From: an uncultured Lactobacillus sp.
Lineage (GTDB): Bacteria; Bacillota; Bacilli; Lactobacillales; Lactobacillaceae
Reading direction: 5' to 3'
Assembly (NCBI RefSeq): GCF_948948975.1
Contig: NZ_CARBVX010000019.1
Location: 1-39,068, forward strand
DNA: 39,068 bases
Position numbers and translations under genes: made by a program. The notes beneath the pieces were generated by a model that saw only the letters and a program-made list of their open reading frames with translations, did not search any database and had not been told where the DNA came from. Within the stretch, counting starts at the first letter, position 1. The number at the start of each line of letters is the position of its first letter. Positions 26,716-35,788 of the stretch are shown here, piece by piece.

Positions 26716-27579
26716 ATGTACGGCCATGAATTTAAAGAATTACGTTTAGAACAAGGTATTACACAAAAAGAAGCTTGCAAAGGTATTTGTTCTGAATCAA
26801 AATTATCTCGCTGGGAAAATGATCAAATTGAAGTTGAGTTCAGTACAGCAATGAAGTTATTGGACAGGATTCACATTACTAGTCATGAATTCATGGGATG
26901 GTCAAAATTTTCACCTCAACCTGAAACAGACAAAGAAGTAACTGAGGCCTGGAACAAAGAAGAGATTCCCTCGATTAAACGTGTTGCCAAAAAGCAGCTC
27001 GATAAATACCATCAATCAAAAAATCCTTTTGATCTTTTATCAACCGTAGCTTTATTTAATCAACTAGTAATTTTAGAAAATCATAATTATCTTCCCGAAA
27101 TTGATCAAATTAAATTAGCTAATATTTTTTCGAAGGTGGCAATTTGGTCAGAGTATTATTTAGCACTTTTCGGGAGTTCAATTTTCCTTTTAGCTCCCAA
27201 ACAAGTATATGGAATCTCTAAACTAATTTTAAAAGATGTTAGCCGAATTACTGAAGCTAATACAACCTATGACTTAGAGGTAATGCTCGGTGTTCTGGGA
27301 GACGCCACTATTAAATTAATTCTAAGTAATGATATTAAACATGCTACTTCACTAATTAAAGAGATCAAAAAAATTGAGCTTCCTCATTACATGATGTTTT
27401 TTACTCTAACATTTAATTATTTAGACAAGATTGCAAATTATGTTACCACGAAAAATGAACAACCTATCTTAAATTTGATCAATACGATGGTTCAAATCGG
27501 CTGCCCGATTCAAGCAGAAATATATTTAGATGTATTTAAACAAGTTAAAAACAATTTGGATAGAAAAACGAGGTCATAA
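26716..27579 (+). CDS. Rgg/GadR/MutR-family transcriptional regulator
   Basis: About 287 residues. An N-terminal XRE-type helix-turn-helix (EFKELRLEQGITQKEAC, then SESKLSRWEND) is followed by a long helical, TPR-like C-terminal domain, as in Rgg proteins, many of which sense short peptides. I start at the ATG at 26716, 7 nt after AGAGG; the frame is open back to 26635 but that stretch covers the promoter. The last codons (RKTRS) lie in the terminator. No neighbouring short hydrophobic peptide gene was found. Confidence 0.8.
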   Translation: MYGHEFKELRLEQGITQKEACKGICSESKLSRWENDQIEVEFSTAMKLLDRIHITSHEFMGWSKFSPQPETDKEVTEAWNKEEIPSIKRVAKKQLDKYHQSKNPFDLLSTVALFNQLVILENHNYLPEIDQIKLANIFSKVAIWSEYYLALFGSSIFLLAPKQVYGISKLILKDVSRITEANTTYDLEVMLGVLGDATIKLILSNDIKHATSLIKEIKKIELPHYMMFFTLTFNYLDKIANYVTTKNEQPILNLINTMVQIGCPIQAEIYLDVFKQVKNNLDRKTRS

Positions 27580-27594
27580 TGACCTCGTTTTTTA
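27564..27594. terminator. Bidirectional palindromic terminator, copy 2
   Basis: Same hairpin as 24355-24385 (GAGGTCA-TAA-TGACCTC with flanking AAAAAC/GTTTTTT). It overlaps the stop codon of the Rgg-family gene and serves the convergent minus-strand operon. Confidence 0.92.
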
Positions 27595-27603
27595 CTATTC
27601 TAA

Positions 27604-27834
27604 TTAAAAGTAACGGTATAAGTAACATGCTTCAATTATGAAGATAATTACTAAATACCCATACCACTCAAAGCTTATAACTGGATTATTAAATTCCACC
27701 ATACACATAAAACTACAAATTATAGTCCCTAATAAGCAATAAATAAAAGGAATCTCAGGCTTTACAATTTTTCGTTTTACCATTATACATAAAATAATGC
27801 CAATAAAGCATAGACCTAAAAAAATCCAAATCAT
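27604..27834 (-). CDS. Small membrane protein after pcp
   Basis: 76 residues with three hydrophobic segments and few charges; family not recognised. AGGTGAG lies 6 nt before the ATG, 15 bp after the pcp stop. It is the last gene of the DUF969-DUF979-pcp operon. Confidence 0.6.
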   Translation of the reverse strand: MIWIFLGLCFIGIILCIMVKRKIVKPEIPFIYCLLGTIICSFMCMVEFNNPVISFEWYGYLVIIFIIEACYLYRYF

Positions 27835-27849
27835 AAACTCACCTACACT

Positions 27850-28497
27850 TTAGTGATTTGCTCCCTCAACAGACTTAATATCGCCTTTACCATCACGTTC
27901 AACAATTGCACTAAGTGCAGCTGTTAACCCCGTAACGATGTCATCAAGAGCCATTGATGGAGTATTAGGACGATTTACAACTTGTTCTGGTAAAAAAGGA
28001 ATATGGATAAAGCCAGCCTTAATATTTGGAAATTCCTTATCTCGCATATATTGAACTTGATACATAATGTGATTACATACATATGTACCAGCTGTATTTG
28101 AAACACTAGCCGGCAATCCTGCATTCCTAATTGCTTTTGCTTCTGCCTTAATTGGCAATTGCGTGAAGTAAGCTGTTTCTCCATCTTCATGAATTGGTTC
28201 GCCTAATGGTTGATATCCTTCATTATCCGGAATACGACCATCGTTAATATTAATCGCAACACGTTCAGGAGTTAAGCCAAAACGGCCACCAGCTTGTCCA
28301 ACGTTTAAAACATAGTCTGGTTTTTCTTTTTCAATTGCCTTTTTAACCACTTCAGCTGATTTATTAAATACAGTTGGAATTTCTAATTTAATAATTTCAG
28401 CTCCATTAATTTCAGCCGGTAATCTCTTCACTGCCTCAATTGCAGGATTAATTTTATCGCCACCAAATGGATCAAAACCTGTTACTAAAATCTTCAT
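27850..28497 (-). CDS. pcp: Pyrrolidone-carboxylate peptidase (pyroglutamyl peptidase I)
   Basis: 215 residues, the usual length for this cytoplasmic cysteine peptidase (C15), which removes N-terminal pyroglutamate from peptides. The catalytic residues are visible: Glu in [14 protein letters not shown], Cys in [13 protein letters not shown] and His in [12 protein letters not shown]. The N-terminus [15 protein letters not shown] is the family signature. AGAGGAT precedes the ATG. It lies downstream of the DUF979 and DUF969 membrane proteins, a known gene neighbourhood in Firmicutes. Confidence 0.95.
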   Translation of the reverse strand: MKILVTGFDPFGGDKINPAIEAVKRLPAEINGAEIIKLEIPTVFNKSAEVVKKAIEKEKPDYVLNVGQAGGRFGLTPERVAININDGRIPDNEGYQPLGEPIHEDGETAYFTQLPIKAEAKAIRNAGLPASVSNTAGTYVCNHIMYQVQYMRDKEFPNIKAGFIHIPFLPEQVVNRPNTPSMALDDIVTGLTAALSAIVERDGKGDIKSVEGANH

Positions 28498-28516
28498 AAT
28501 TTTATCCTCTCAATAA

Positions 28517-29440
28517 TTAAAATGCGAAAAAGTACATTAAGCCAATTTGAACGATTAGCAAGATAACGGCAATTGGAGCTTGTTGCTTAATAACCCCCAT
28601 CTGATCTTTCATCTCTAAAAGCGCTACAGGCAATGTATTAAAGTTAGCTGCCATTGGCGTTACTAACGTTCCACAATAACCTGATGTCATCCCAATGGCT
28701 GCTACAACTACTGGGTTAGCACCTTGTGCAATTACAAAAGGTATCCCAATTGCTGCAGTAATTACGGCAAAAGCAGCAAAAGCATTACCCATGATGTAGG
28801 TAAATAATGCCATTGCAATACAGTATAGCGCTACGCCTAAGAAGTGATTTCCAGCTGGGAAAACATGACTAATCATATCAGCTGTTAACTTACCAACACC
28901 ACAAGTTGTGAAAACAACCCCCAGCATGGCTAACAATTGTGGTAGGACGCCAGGGCCTCCTACGCTTCTAACCATTCTTTGTGAATCCTTGAAAACCTGT
29001 TTTGCCGGTGCTTTCGTCAAGAGAATTGCTAAGACTAGTGAAACAACTGCACCAATACCAATTCCCACCTGACCACCAAGTGGAGTAAATTGTGCAATTA
29101 TAATAGACGTTAATGCCAAAACAATACTTGGTAAAAACACCTTTGCTCCTAAACGCTTAGCACTTTCTTGAGAAGTTTTAGGATTTACGACCGGCAATTT
29201 GCCAACTTGGATTTGCTTAAACAAAGCTAAAATTCCGATTACTAAAACCATTGCACCGGACACTACGGCAGGAATCAGATTTCCAAAGGCAAAAATAATT
29301 GCTAAAAAGAACCAGAAAATTGCTGTTCCAATTCTTGCTTTATTAGTTTTGTCACGCAATGTTTCAATTCCAGCAATTGCCATACATAAACCAATTAATG
29401 CATAAAGAATGGCAAGTAAAAAGTTAATTGTATTTTGCAT
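28517..29440 (-). CDS. DUF979 membrane protein
   Basis: 307 residues with about 9-10 membrane helices. The glycine-rich stretches (FTTCGVGKLTADMISHVFPAG, quoted in part as CGVGKLTADMI, and GMTSGYCGTLVTPMAANFN) resemble helix breaks of transporters of the ion-transporter kind. It starts one base after the DUF969 gene, so the two probably form one complex. Its place beside pcp suggests transport of pyroglutamate or small peptides; this is inference. Confidence 0.85.
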   Translation of the reverse strand: MQNTINFLLAILYALIGLCMAIAGIETLRDKTNKARIGTAIFWFFLAIIFAFGNLIPAVVSGAMVLVIGILALFKQIQVGKLPVVNPKTSQESAKRLGAKVFLPSIVLALTSIIIAQFTPLGGQVGIGIGAVVSLVLAILLTKAPAKQVFKDSQRMVRSVGGPGVLPQLLAMLGVVFTTCGVGKLTADMISHVFPAGNHFLGVALYCIAMALFTYIMGNAFAAFAVITAAIGIPFVIAQGANPVVVAAIGMTSGYCGTLVTPMAANFNTLPVALLEMKDQMGVIKQQAPIAVILLIVQIGLMYFFAF

Positions 29441-29441
29441 A

Positions 29442-30116
29442 TTATTTTCCTTCCCATTTAGTCATTTGGCGATCAAAGTATAGGTTATAAGCAAAAACTA
29501 AAACGAAAGTAATGATTGCAATAGGAATAGTATTAACAACAATTCCTACCGGATCAACCTTATAACCAAGTGATTTCATTGTTGAAGAAATCAAAAGTAC
29601 ACCACCAGATGCTACAAATAAGTTTTGAGCAAAAAAGTTACCAAAGTTGTCAATTGCTGCACTACGTCCTTTTATTAGATCAATCTCTGATTCGCTTAAT
29701 TTCTTTTTATCTTGATCTTCTGCAGCAGCAATTACCATCGGTGCAATTAACGGCCGAACAAATTGAACTTGTCCCTGCAAAGAAATCCCAAATACACCAG
29801 CTAGTTCACGAATTAAAAGATAGATATTTAAAATCTTTCCCGCAGTTAGTTTTTTCAGTTTTTTTATAGCATTAACTGCATAATCTCTTAATCCATGTGA
29901 CTCTACTAGCCCAATCATTGGCAAGGTTAGAAAAAATAAACTTACCATTCGATTTTCCACAAAACTCTTTCCAATTACTTCCAGCAATTTAACAAAATCC
30001 ATCCCAGAGAAAAGTCCTGTTACAATTGCTGCAATAACTACAACTGCAGTCGTATCCCACTTTAAAACAAAGCCCACTACAATTATTAATATTCCTAACA
30101 GCTTTAAATATTCCAT
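29442..30116 (-). CDS. DUF969 membrane protein
   Basis: 224 residues, about 6 membrane helices, first gene of the operon with DUF979 and pcp. The segments LPMIGLVESHGLRDYA and SLQGQVQFVRPLIAPMV are well-formed loops between helices. DUF969 and DUF979 look like two halves of a split transporter. No promoter was clearly identified upstream. Confidence 0.85.
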   Translation of the reverse strand: MEYLKLLGILIIVVGFVLKWDTTAVVVIAAIVTGLFSGMDFVKLLEVIGKSFVENRMVSLFFLTLPMIGLVESHGLRDYAVNAIKKLKKLTAGKILNIYLLIRELAGVFGISLQGQVQFVRPLIAPMVIAAAEDQDKKKLSESEIDLIKGRSAAIDNFGNFFAQNLFVASGGVLLISSTMKSLGYKVDPVGIVVNTIPIAIITFVLVFAYNLYFDRQMTKWEGK

Positions 30117-30175
30117 ACTACCTATTCCTTAAATAAAAAATAAAAAAATACTATAAAAATATTATACAAAATATA

Positions 30176-30206
30176 ACAAAAAAATACGAAGGCAAAAATC
30201 CTTCGC
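30176..30206 (-). terminator. Terminator after the DUF805 gene
   Basis: GCGAAGG / CCTTCG hairpin with a 7-nt loop and a long T-run (GTATTTTTTTG) on the minus strand. Confidence 0.8.
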
Positions 30207-30230
30207 ATTTCTCTTTTCTATTTAAATAAC

Positions 30231-30719
30231 TTAATCAACAAAGAGGTAAGTACCCCATCTTACTGGTTCTTCAACAGTAGGTAGTAATAAGAAAATAACT
30301 ACAATAATCCAACCAAACGGAATAAGGATTAGCCATAGCCACCAACCACTATAGTCCGCATCATGCAATCTTCGTACCGCATATCCTAAAAGACCTAATT
30401 TTATCCATAACAGTAAAATAGATAGGATTAATTCAATTAGCCAAGTTAAAAATGTAATATGCGACAGAGCCCAGGTAACATTATTAGGAGTAACAGAAAA
30501 AATCCCACTAGTACATAGTGCCGAGATTGAAACTACTCCAATTACAATTGTTAACAAGAACTGGATAACAAATGCTACCCAAAACGCCTTTCGAGTACTA
30601 CGCGCTGCCCAGGCGAACGGATAGAGAAATAATCCTTTAAAAATTTCTCCGACAGATGGATCTGGAACATCACTTTCTGGTGCATGATATTCTTGTTCAT
30701 AATAAGGTTTATCAGACAT
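30231..30719 (-). CDS. DUF805 membrane protein
   Basis: 162 residues with four hydrophobic segments after a short acidic N-terminus. AVRRLHDADYSGWWLWL is the DUF805 signature (RLHD..SGWW). The function of the family is unknown. It lies 23 bp after the split lipoprotein gene and before a terminator, so both are probably in one transcript. Confidence 0.88.
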   Translation of the reverse strand: MSDKPYYEQEYHAPESDVPDPSVGEIFKGLFLYPFAWAARSTRKAFWVAFVIQFLLTIVIGVVSISALCTSGIFSVTPNNVTWALSHITFLTWLIELILSILLLWIKLGLLGYAVRRLHDADYSGWWLWLILIPFGWIIVVIFLLLPTVEEPVRWGTYLFVD

Positions 30720-30742
30720 AACTCTTACCTCAATGCTACTTT

Positions 30743-31165
30743 CTAATTATTTTCTGCTTTCGTAATTAGCTTATCAAAATTTTGGTCTTGGTGCTTCTTA
30801 GCTAGTTCAGGTGTCTTCCAGTAAACCTGATCAGTTATTTTTTCTTGTCCACTAGCTAAAATGATTACTGGCTCTTGGTCTAAAAGAGTATAACCATATG
30901 AAGTTTGGTGATTACCCTTAGCTGTCCAACCAATTAAATTAATATAATTGACTCCTTTCAAAGGCTCAGTATTATTAAAAACCTTAACCCAAGTGTGCGT
31001 ATCGTTTAGATAATCATTAGAAAATTTTTGATGCTTTTCGAAATACTCTTTATCTGGAATATGAAGCTCATATTGATGATCTTCAGTGGTAAGAGTATGG
31101 GGACCAAATTCAATTTTTCTTAATTGATTAGTATCTTTACTGTGCGTACGGCGATTATTATCCAT
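30743..31165 (-). pseudogene. C-terminal part of a frameshifted lipoprotein gene
   Basis: 140 codons from the first ATG, but the frame is open further back to about 31262. That upstream part reads IAGDKGLYAVPAKLQGEWYS, a domain start that would be lost if translation began at the ATG. It overlaps the end of the lipoprotein frame in the +1 frame. Removing one A from the A5 run (T5 at 31234-31238) fuses the two into one protein. AGGGTGAG before the ATG could allow separate translation, so an independent gene is not excluded. Confidence 0.55.
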
Positions 31166-31229
31166 ACTGTACCACTCACCCTGCAGTTTTGCGGGAACAG
31201 CATATAGGCCTTTATCTCCAGCAATCTTT

Positions 31230-31754
31230 TTAGTTTTTACTCGCTGTCTTTCTTTCGTCTACTACTTTGACATTTTTAATGATCTTATTTACTTTATTAC
31301 CGTCGTTATGATTGTTGAGGTACTTAATCATCATTTTAATATCAGATGAACCAACTTCTTTATTTTTGTGATAGAAGAAAATAGTTGGGTCATTCTTGGT
31401 GTAGTAGAAATATTTGTCTCCATTAACTGTGGCAATCTCATATGCAACATCACTGCCATTTTGCATATATGAAAAATCTTTCCGATTATGAAGGCGTACA
31501 GTCACAGTATTATTTTGAGCTTGCTTAAAAGTCTTCTTCCAAATATTTGGATATTTTTCACCAGCATATGCAATTGTAATTGCCGTTTGTTTTTTAGTAT
31601 TCATATTAGTTGCTGTAAGCTTACTACTCTTCTTAACCGTTGTTGTCTTCTCAGTTGATGAACTAGAACTATTATTTTGTGAATTACTACATGCGGTTAA
31701 CATCGTACAACTTAACAAACCAATTAAGCCAATTGAAACTAATTTTTTCATCAT
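31230..31754 (-). CDS. Lipoprotein, N-terminal part of the split gene
   Basis: About 174 residues with a lipoprotein signal peptide: a MKKLVS start, a hydrophobic core and the lipobox LTAC (Cys lipidated), then a Ser/Asn/Thr-rich linker. The folded part (TAITIAYAGEKYPNIWKK to IIKNVKVVDERK) is not a family I can name. I use the ATG at 31754 (31751 is equally possible), just after GGAGG; the longer frame begins with a TTG within that site. A promoter may be TTGGGA-17-TTTAAT, with its -10 at 31789-31794. The stop follows an A5 run, where the frame breaks. Confidence 0.65.
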   Translation of the reverse strand: MMKKLVSIGLIGLLSCTMLTACSNSQNNSSSSSTEKTTTVKKSSKLTATNMNTKKQTAITIAYAGEKYPNIWKKTFKQAQNNTVTVRLHNRKDFSYMQNGSDVAYEIATVNGDKYFYYTKNDPTIFFYHKNKEVGSSDIKMMIKYLNNHNDGNKVNKIIKNVKVVDERKTASKN

Positions 31755-31896
31755 CGATACCTCCAAAATAAGTTACCTCTCATTGTCTATTAAAACACTC
31801 TGTTATTTATTTCCCAAGCAATATCTTCCTAATTATTAGACTTTGTTTTTCTTGTTTTTTATACTAAAAATATGGAACGAGAAAAGAGGCAATCAA

Positions 31897-33351
31897 ATGC
31901 TAAATAACATCCATAATTTCTTTAATGCCTTTGGGGCAAGTGTCATTGTCCCTATTATGATTTTTATCATTTCTTTGTTTTTAAAGGTAAAACCAAAGAA
32001 AGCAATGATGTGTGCATTTTATGCTGGTGTAGGTCTAACTGGTTTTTCTTGGATTATTAATGAATTTACTCCAGTAGTTACTAAAATAGTCCGTCAAATG
32101 GTTAATAATACCGGCATAAAGCTACCAGTCGTTGATATCGGTTGGCAAGCTGGAGCATTAGCGAGTTTTAGCGCACCAATTGGATTAACTTTTTTTGTAT
32201 TCGGACTAGTGGCTGAATTTGTTTTATTTGCTATTGGAATTACAAAAGTTTTTATGCCGTCAAATCTTTGGAACAACTTTGGTTTCATGATTTGGGGAAC
32301 TCTTGCTTTTTATGTAACACATAATTGGTGGATTTCTTTAGGCTTATCTTTTTTTATGCTTCTCTATACATTACTGGTGGCCGAAATTCAGGCAGATCGT
32401 TGGTCTACGTATTATAAGATTGACAATACCACTGTCTGTGCACTTCAAAATATTGTTCAAACTATTCCAGCCATTTTGTTAGATCCACTTTGGAATTTAC
32501 TTGGTTTTAATAAAGCTAATTTGACTCCAACTGCATTTAAAAATAAATTTGGTGTTTTTGGTGAACCAACGACTTTAGGAGCCATCTTAGGGCTTTTAAT
32601 TGGAATATTAGGTAATATTAAAAATTTAGCCACAGTAGCAGCATGGGGACAAATTTTTCAATTCTCTATTCAGCTTTCAGCTGTCATGACGATTTTCCCT
32701 TTAGTTACAAAAGTCTTTAGTAAAGCATTCATTCCTTTAGCTAAACAAATTAACCAAGAACGTAAACAAAATAAAAATGCAAAATCAGGAATTGACTTAA
32801 TACAAGATAGTAAACGTTGGTTTTTAGCAGTTGATGATGGTGTCGGTTACGGAGAACCAGCTACAATTATTTCAGGAATTATTTTAATTCCAATCATGGT
32901 AGTCATTGCTTTTGTTTTACCGGGAAATAAAACTTTACCTGTTGTTGATTTAATTGCTCTCCCTTACATGGTTGAATCAATTGTCGCTATTACTAACGGT
33001 AATATTCTCAAAGTCATTGCAAATGGAGTTATTTGGTTTAGTTTAGGGCTTTATGCTTCAAGCTGGTTAGGTTCTATTTACACAAATACGATTTCTCACT
33101 ACGGAGCTGCTATTCCAGCAGGCATCGTTTTAGTCACTAGCTTTAACTTAATGGCTCACCCCTTGAATGCAGTAGTGTTTGCCGCCTTCATCTCAAAAAA
33201 TCCTCTTTGGATTAGTTTGTGCATTATTATTTACTTAGTACTGCTCATTGTATTAAGAAAATATCGTCCACAGATTTGGACCTACTTAAATAAAATGGCT
33301 GCTAAGAACGTGCAAGCCAAATCAAGCCTTAAAGCCTCTACCAAAGAGTGA
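31897..33351 (+). CDS. PTS galactitol-type EIIC (GatC-like), orphan
   Basis: 484 residues from the ATG at 31897, which follows AAAGAGG; the longer frame to 31843 has no ribosome binding site. It has about 11-12 hydrophobic segments. The N-terminus (FFNAFGASVIVPIMIFIISL) and the segment GWQAGALASFSAPIGLTFF match the GatC/SgcC family that takes up galactitol or pentitols. No EIIA, EIIB or dehydrogenase gene is nearby, so either partners act in trans or the substrate differs. Confidence 0.83.
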   Translation: MLNNIHNFFNAFGASVIVPIMIFIISLFLKVKPKKAMMCAFYAGVGLTGFSWIINEFTPVVTKIVRQMVNNTGIKLPVVDIGWQAGALASFSAPIGLTFFVFGLVAEFVLFAIGITKVFMPSNLWNNFGFMIWGTLAFYVTHNWWISLGLSFFMLLYTLLVAEIQADRWSTYYKIDNTTVCALQNIVQTIPAILLDPLWNLLGFNKANLTPTAFKNKFGVFGEPTTLGAILGLLIGILGNIKNLATVAAWGQIFQFSIQLSAVMTIFPLVTKVFSKAFIPLAKQINQERKQNKNAKSGIDLIQDSKRWFLAVDDGVGYGEPATIISGIILIPIMVVIAFVLPGNKTLPVVDLIALPYMVESIVAITNGNILKVIANGVIWFSLGLYASSWLGSIYTNTISHYGAAIPAGIVLVTSFNLMAHPLNAVVFAAFISKNPLWISLCIIIYLVLLIVLRKYRPQIWTYLNKMAAKNVQAKSSLKASTKE

Positions 33352-33401
33352 ATTTGTTACAATAAAAAATGAAAGAACTAATTAAAAGGACGTGAAGTTT
33401 A

Positions 33402-33911
33402 ATGTCAAAATTTAATTGGAAAAATGTATTAGTAGCTGGAACTGCTGCTGGTGTTATTTCTGGATTAGTTAAATTGGGCTGGGAAAACATTCTCCCTCCA
33501 AGAACACCAGAAAGAAATAAGACTAACCCTCCACAAAAATTACTAGAGCAAATGGGTGTTCCAGCCCGCTTAACTCATGCAACTTATACTTATTCAGGAG
33601 AAAAACTACCTTGGGTTAGTTATCTTGTTCACTTTGGTTTTTCAATCTCTTTTGCTACTGCCTATGCGGCTCTTCTTGAAAAGAAAGTTAAGTGGTTAAC
33701 AATAGATCAGGGCGTTCCATTTGGCTTAGGAGTTTGGATCGCTTTTCACCTAGTAATTATGCCATTAATGAAAACTGTCCCTTCTCCAAAGAACCAACCA
33801 ATGGAAGAACATATTTCTGAGGCTTTAGGACATATAGCATGGATGTGGACTAATAACGAAATTGCTGAAATTGTTTTACAGCAATTAGGACAAAGAAAAA
33901 AAGAGCATTAA
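33402..33911 (+). CDS. YagU-like (DUF1440) membrane protein
   Basis: 169 residues. A glycine/alanine-rich first helix (VLVAGTAAGVISGLVKLGWENILPPR), quoted in part as GVISGLVKLGWENILPPR, and further helices at about 65-82 and 105-122 follow the YagU/DUF1440 pattern of inner-membrane proteins linked to acid resistance in E. coli. It lies 50 bp after the GatC-like gene and may be co-transcribed. The stop codon is within the terminator. Confidence 0.78.
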   Translation: MSKFNWKNVLVAGTAAGVISGLVKLGWENILPPRTPERNKTNPPQKLLEQMGVPARLTHATYTYSGEKLPWVSYLVHFGFSISFATAYAALLEKKVKWLTIDQGVPFGLGVWIAFHLVIMPLMKTVPSPKNQPMEEHISEALGHIAWMWTNNEIAEIVLQQLGQRKKEH

Positions 33912-33926
33912 TGCTCTTTTTATTTT
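33896..33926 (+). terminator. Terminator of the YagU-like gene
   Basis: AAAAAGAGCAT / ATGCTCTTTTT with a 2-nt centre and a T-rich tail, between convergent genes; probably bidirectional. Confidence 0.85.
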
Positions 33927-33927
33927 G

Positions 33928-34575
33928 CTATAAAATTGACAGGATATTGTTTAACATATGAGTCAAAATCGAATATCTTACATCTTTTGTAGTGACGTAC
34001 GTCCAAGCTAGGATCATTCCCATTACCCAATATAAATAAATAAATTTACTAAACATCGGATCATGTCCATAAGCAAAAATAAAACCACTTACTACAATTC
34101 CAACCCATTTATTAAATACATTTTCTACTGGGAAAAATGTGTTGAAAAATAGCGCTCTAAAGATAAATTCCTCACAGATTGGTGCCACTATCACTAATAA
34201 AACATTGAACATTGGGGAAGCAACTTTTCTGATTGCATCTAGCTCTTCTTGATTTTTTGAAATTGTGTTACCACCAAATAATCTGACATAGGCTATTTGG
34301 AAAATTACGAGTGTAAAAAATGCTGCTACTGAAATAATTATTCGTTTTACATCCCAGTGAGGTTTAGCATTAAAGAACCAATCATTTTCTTGCTTTAATT
34401 CTCGTTTGTAAGTCCAATACATCCAATAAATTACTGCAATAGTTAAAACTGCTAAAATAACTGCAAATAACAAGTTTACCTTCTTTTGCGCATATCCTAA
34501 TTGCAAAAGTGTATATAATACAAAAGCAATAATTACTGTTGCTAAATTCCCTAAAAAGCGTAAAAAAGTCTTCAT
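33928..34575 (-). CDS. CPBP-family intramembrane metalloprotease
   Basis: 215 residues, about 6 membrane helices. The three motifs of the CAAX/bacteriocin-processing (CPBP, Abi) family are present: EEFIFR (EExxxR), FAYGHD (FxxxH) and HMLNN. Such proteins cleave membrane substrates or protect against bacteriocins. It is monocistronic and convergent with the YagU-like gene. Confidence 0.88.
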   Translation of the reverse strand: MKTFLRFLGNLATVIIAFVLYTLLQLGYAQKKVNLLFAVILAVLTIAVIYWMYWTYKRELKQENDWFFNAKPHWDVKRIIISVAAFFTLVIFQIAYVRLFGGNTISKNQEELDAIRKVASPMFNVLLVIVAPICEEFIFRALFFNTFFPVENVFNKWVGIVVSGFIFAYGHDPMFSKFIYLYWVMGMILAWTYVTTKDVRYSILTHMLNNILSIL

Positions 34576-34654
34576 CCGAACACTTCCTCTAATTGAAATT
34601 ATCTATTTCTTTTCATTATAATTATTTATTAAAAAGACATAAGGACATTTAATC

Positions 34655-35776
34655 ATGCAATCACAACTCATGCAATCTCTGCATCAAATTTTTAATTTTA
34701 TTGTACATAATCAAGTAACCCTTACTTCCTTGATTATGTTTATATTTTTTAGTTTATTTTTACTTTCATGGTTAATTGAACCACGACGTTTAATCAATGG
34801 ACTCATTTTTACAGCCTTTGAGATTAGCTTTTTAGTATGGTCTGCTATTTTAATTATTTCTCAACACAATCCTTTACTAACTACCTCATTTTCTTTCCTT
34901 GCTTTGGCTATCCTATTTGGAATCTTTTTCTTAGTAACTTTTTCTTGGATTTTCTTTCTATGGAATGCGTATTTTGTTTGGAAATATGAAAGTCATTCTT
35001 TACCAAATCTTTTAACTTTGATTATTGGTTTATTTTTAGTAGGATTATGGACTCTAAATAGACTAGGCATCTTTCATCGATTACCTGATTGGCTTCATTC
35101 TCTAGTTGCTGGAGCGACTTTCATTGCATTTTATCTTCTATTTGTAATGTATAATTTCTTACTCAATTTAGTTTTGTATCAAATCGTCCCTCGTCGCTAC
35201 AAACAAGATTATCTAATTGTTCTAGGTGCAGGATTAATCGAAGGAAAGAAAGTATCACGCCTGCTAGGTGCCCGAATTGACCGAGCTATTGCTTTTTCTA
35301 ATAAACAATATGATAAAGGACATAAACGCCCAAAACTAATTATGTCAGGCGGTCAAGGAAAAGATGAAGATCTGTCTGAAGCAGCCGCAATGAAAGATTA
35401 CGCTGTTAAACATGGCTACGAGCCTAACTTAATTTTATTAGAAGATAAATCAACTAATACCTATCAAAACATGCTCTACTCTAAAAAAGTAGCTACTAGT
35501 GATTGGGGCAATCCAAATTTTAAAGCTAAATTTTTCACTAATAACTATCATCTTTTTAGAGCTGGGCTTTATGCAAAAATGGCTCATTTAAAGGCCAATG
35601 GTGTTGGAGCAACTACACGTTTTTACTTTTTACCTAATGCTACAATTCGTGAATTTGCTGGGGTCTTTATCATGCATAAGAAACGCCATTTTGTTATCAT
35701 TGGTTTAATTGCAATTTTATTTATAATCCAAGCAATTTTTGCCGTATTAGGCTGGGGCAAATATATAATTGCTTAG
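34655..35776 (+). CDS. YdcF/SanA-like DUF218 membrane protein
   Basis: 373 residues. Four or five N-terminal membrane helices, an extracytoplasmic or cytosolic DUF218 domain (about 185-345) with DYLIVLGAGL, LIMSGGQGKDEDLSEA and FTNNYHLFRA, and one C-terminal helix. DUF218 proteins are linked to cell-envelope barrier function. AAGGAC lies before the ATG. The ABC exporter follows 12 bp later, so the two form an operon. Confidence 0.82.
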   Translation: MQSQLMQSLHQIFNFIVHNQVTLTSLIMFIFFSLFLLSWLIEPRRLINGLIFTAFEISFLVWSAILIISQHNPLLTTSFSFLALAILFGIFFLVTFSWIFFLWNAYFVWKYESHSLPNLLTLIIGLFLVGLWTLNRLGIFHRLPDWLHSLVAGATFIAFYLLFVMYNFLLNLVLYQIVPRRYKQDYLIVLGAGLIEGKKVSRLLGARIDRAIAFSNKQYDKGHKRPKLIMSGGQGKDEDLSEAAAMKDYAVKHGYEPNLILLEDKSTNTYQNMLYSKKVATSDWGNPNFKAKFFTNNYHLFRAGLYAKMAHLKANGVGATTRFYFLPNATIREFAGVFIMHKKRHFVIIGLIAILFIIQAIFAVLGWGKYIIA

Positions 35777-35788
35777 AAAGGAAAATAT

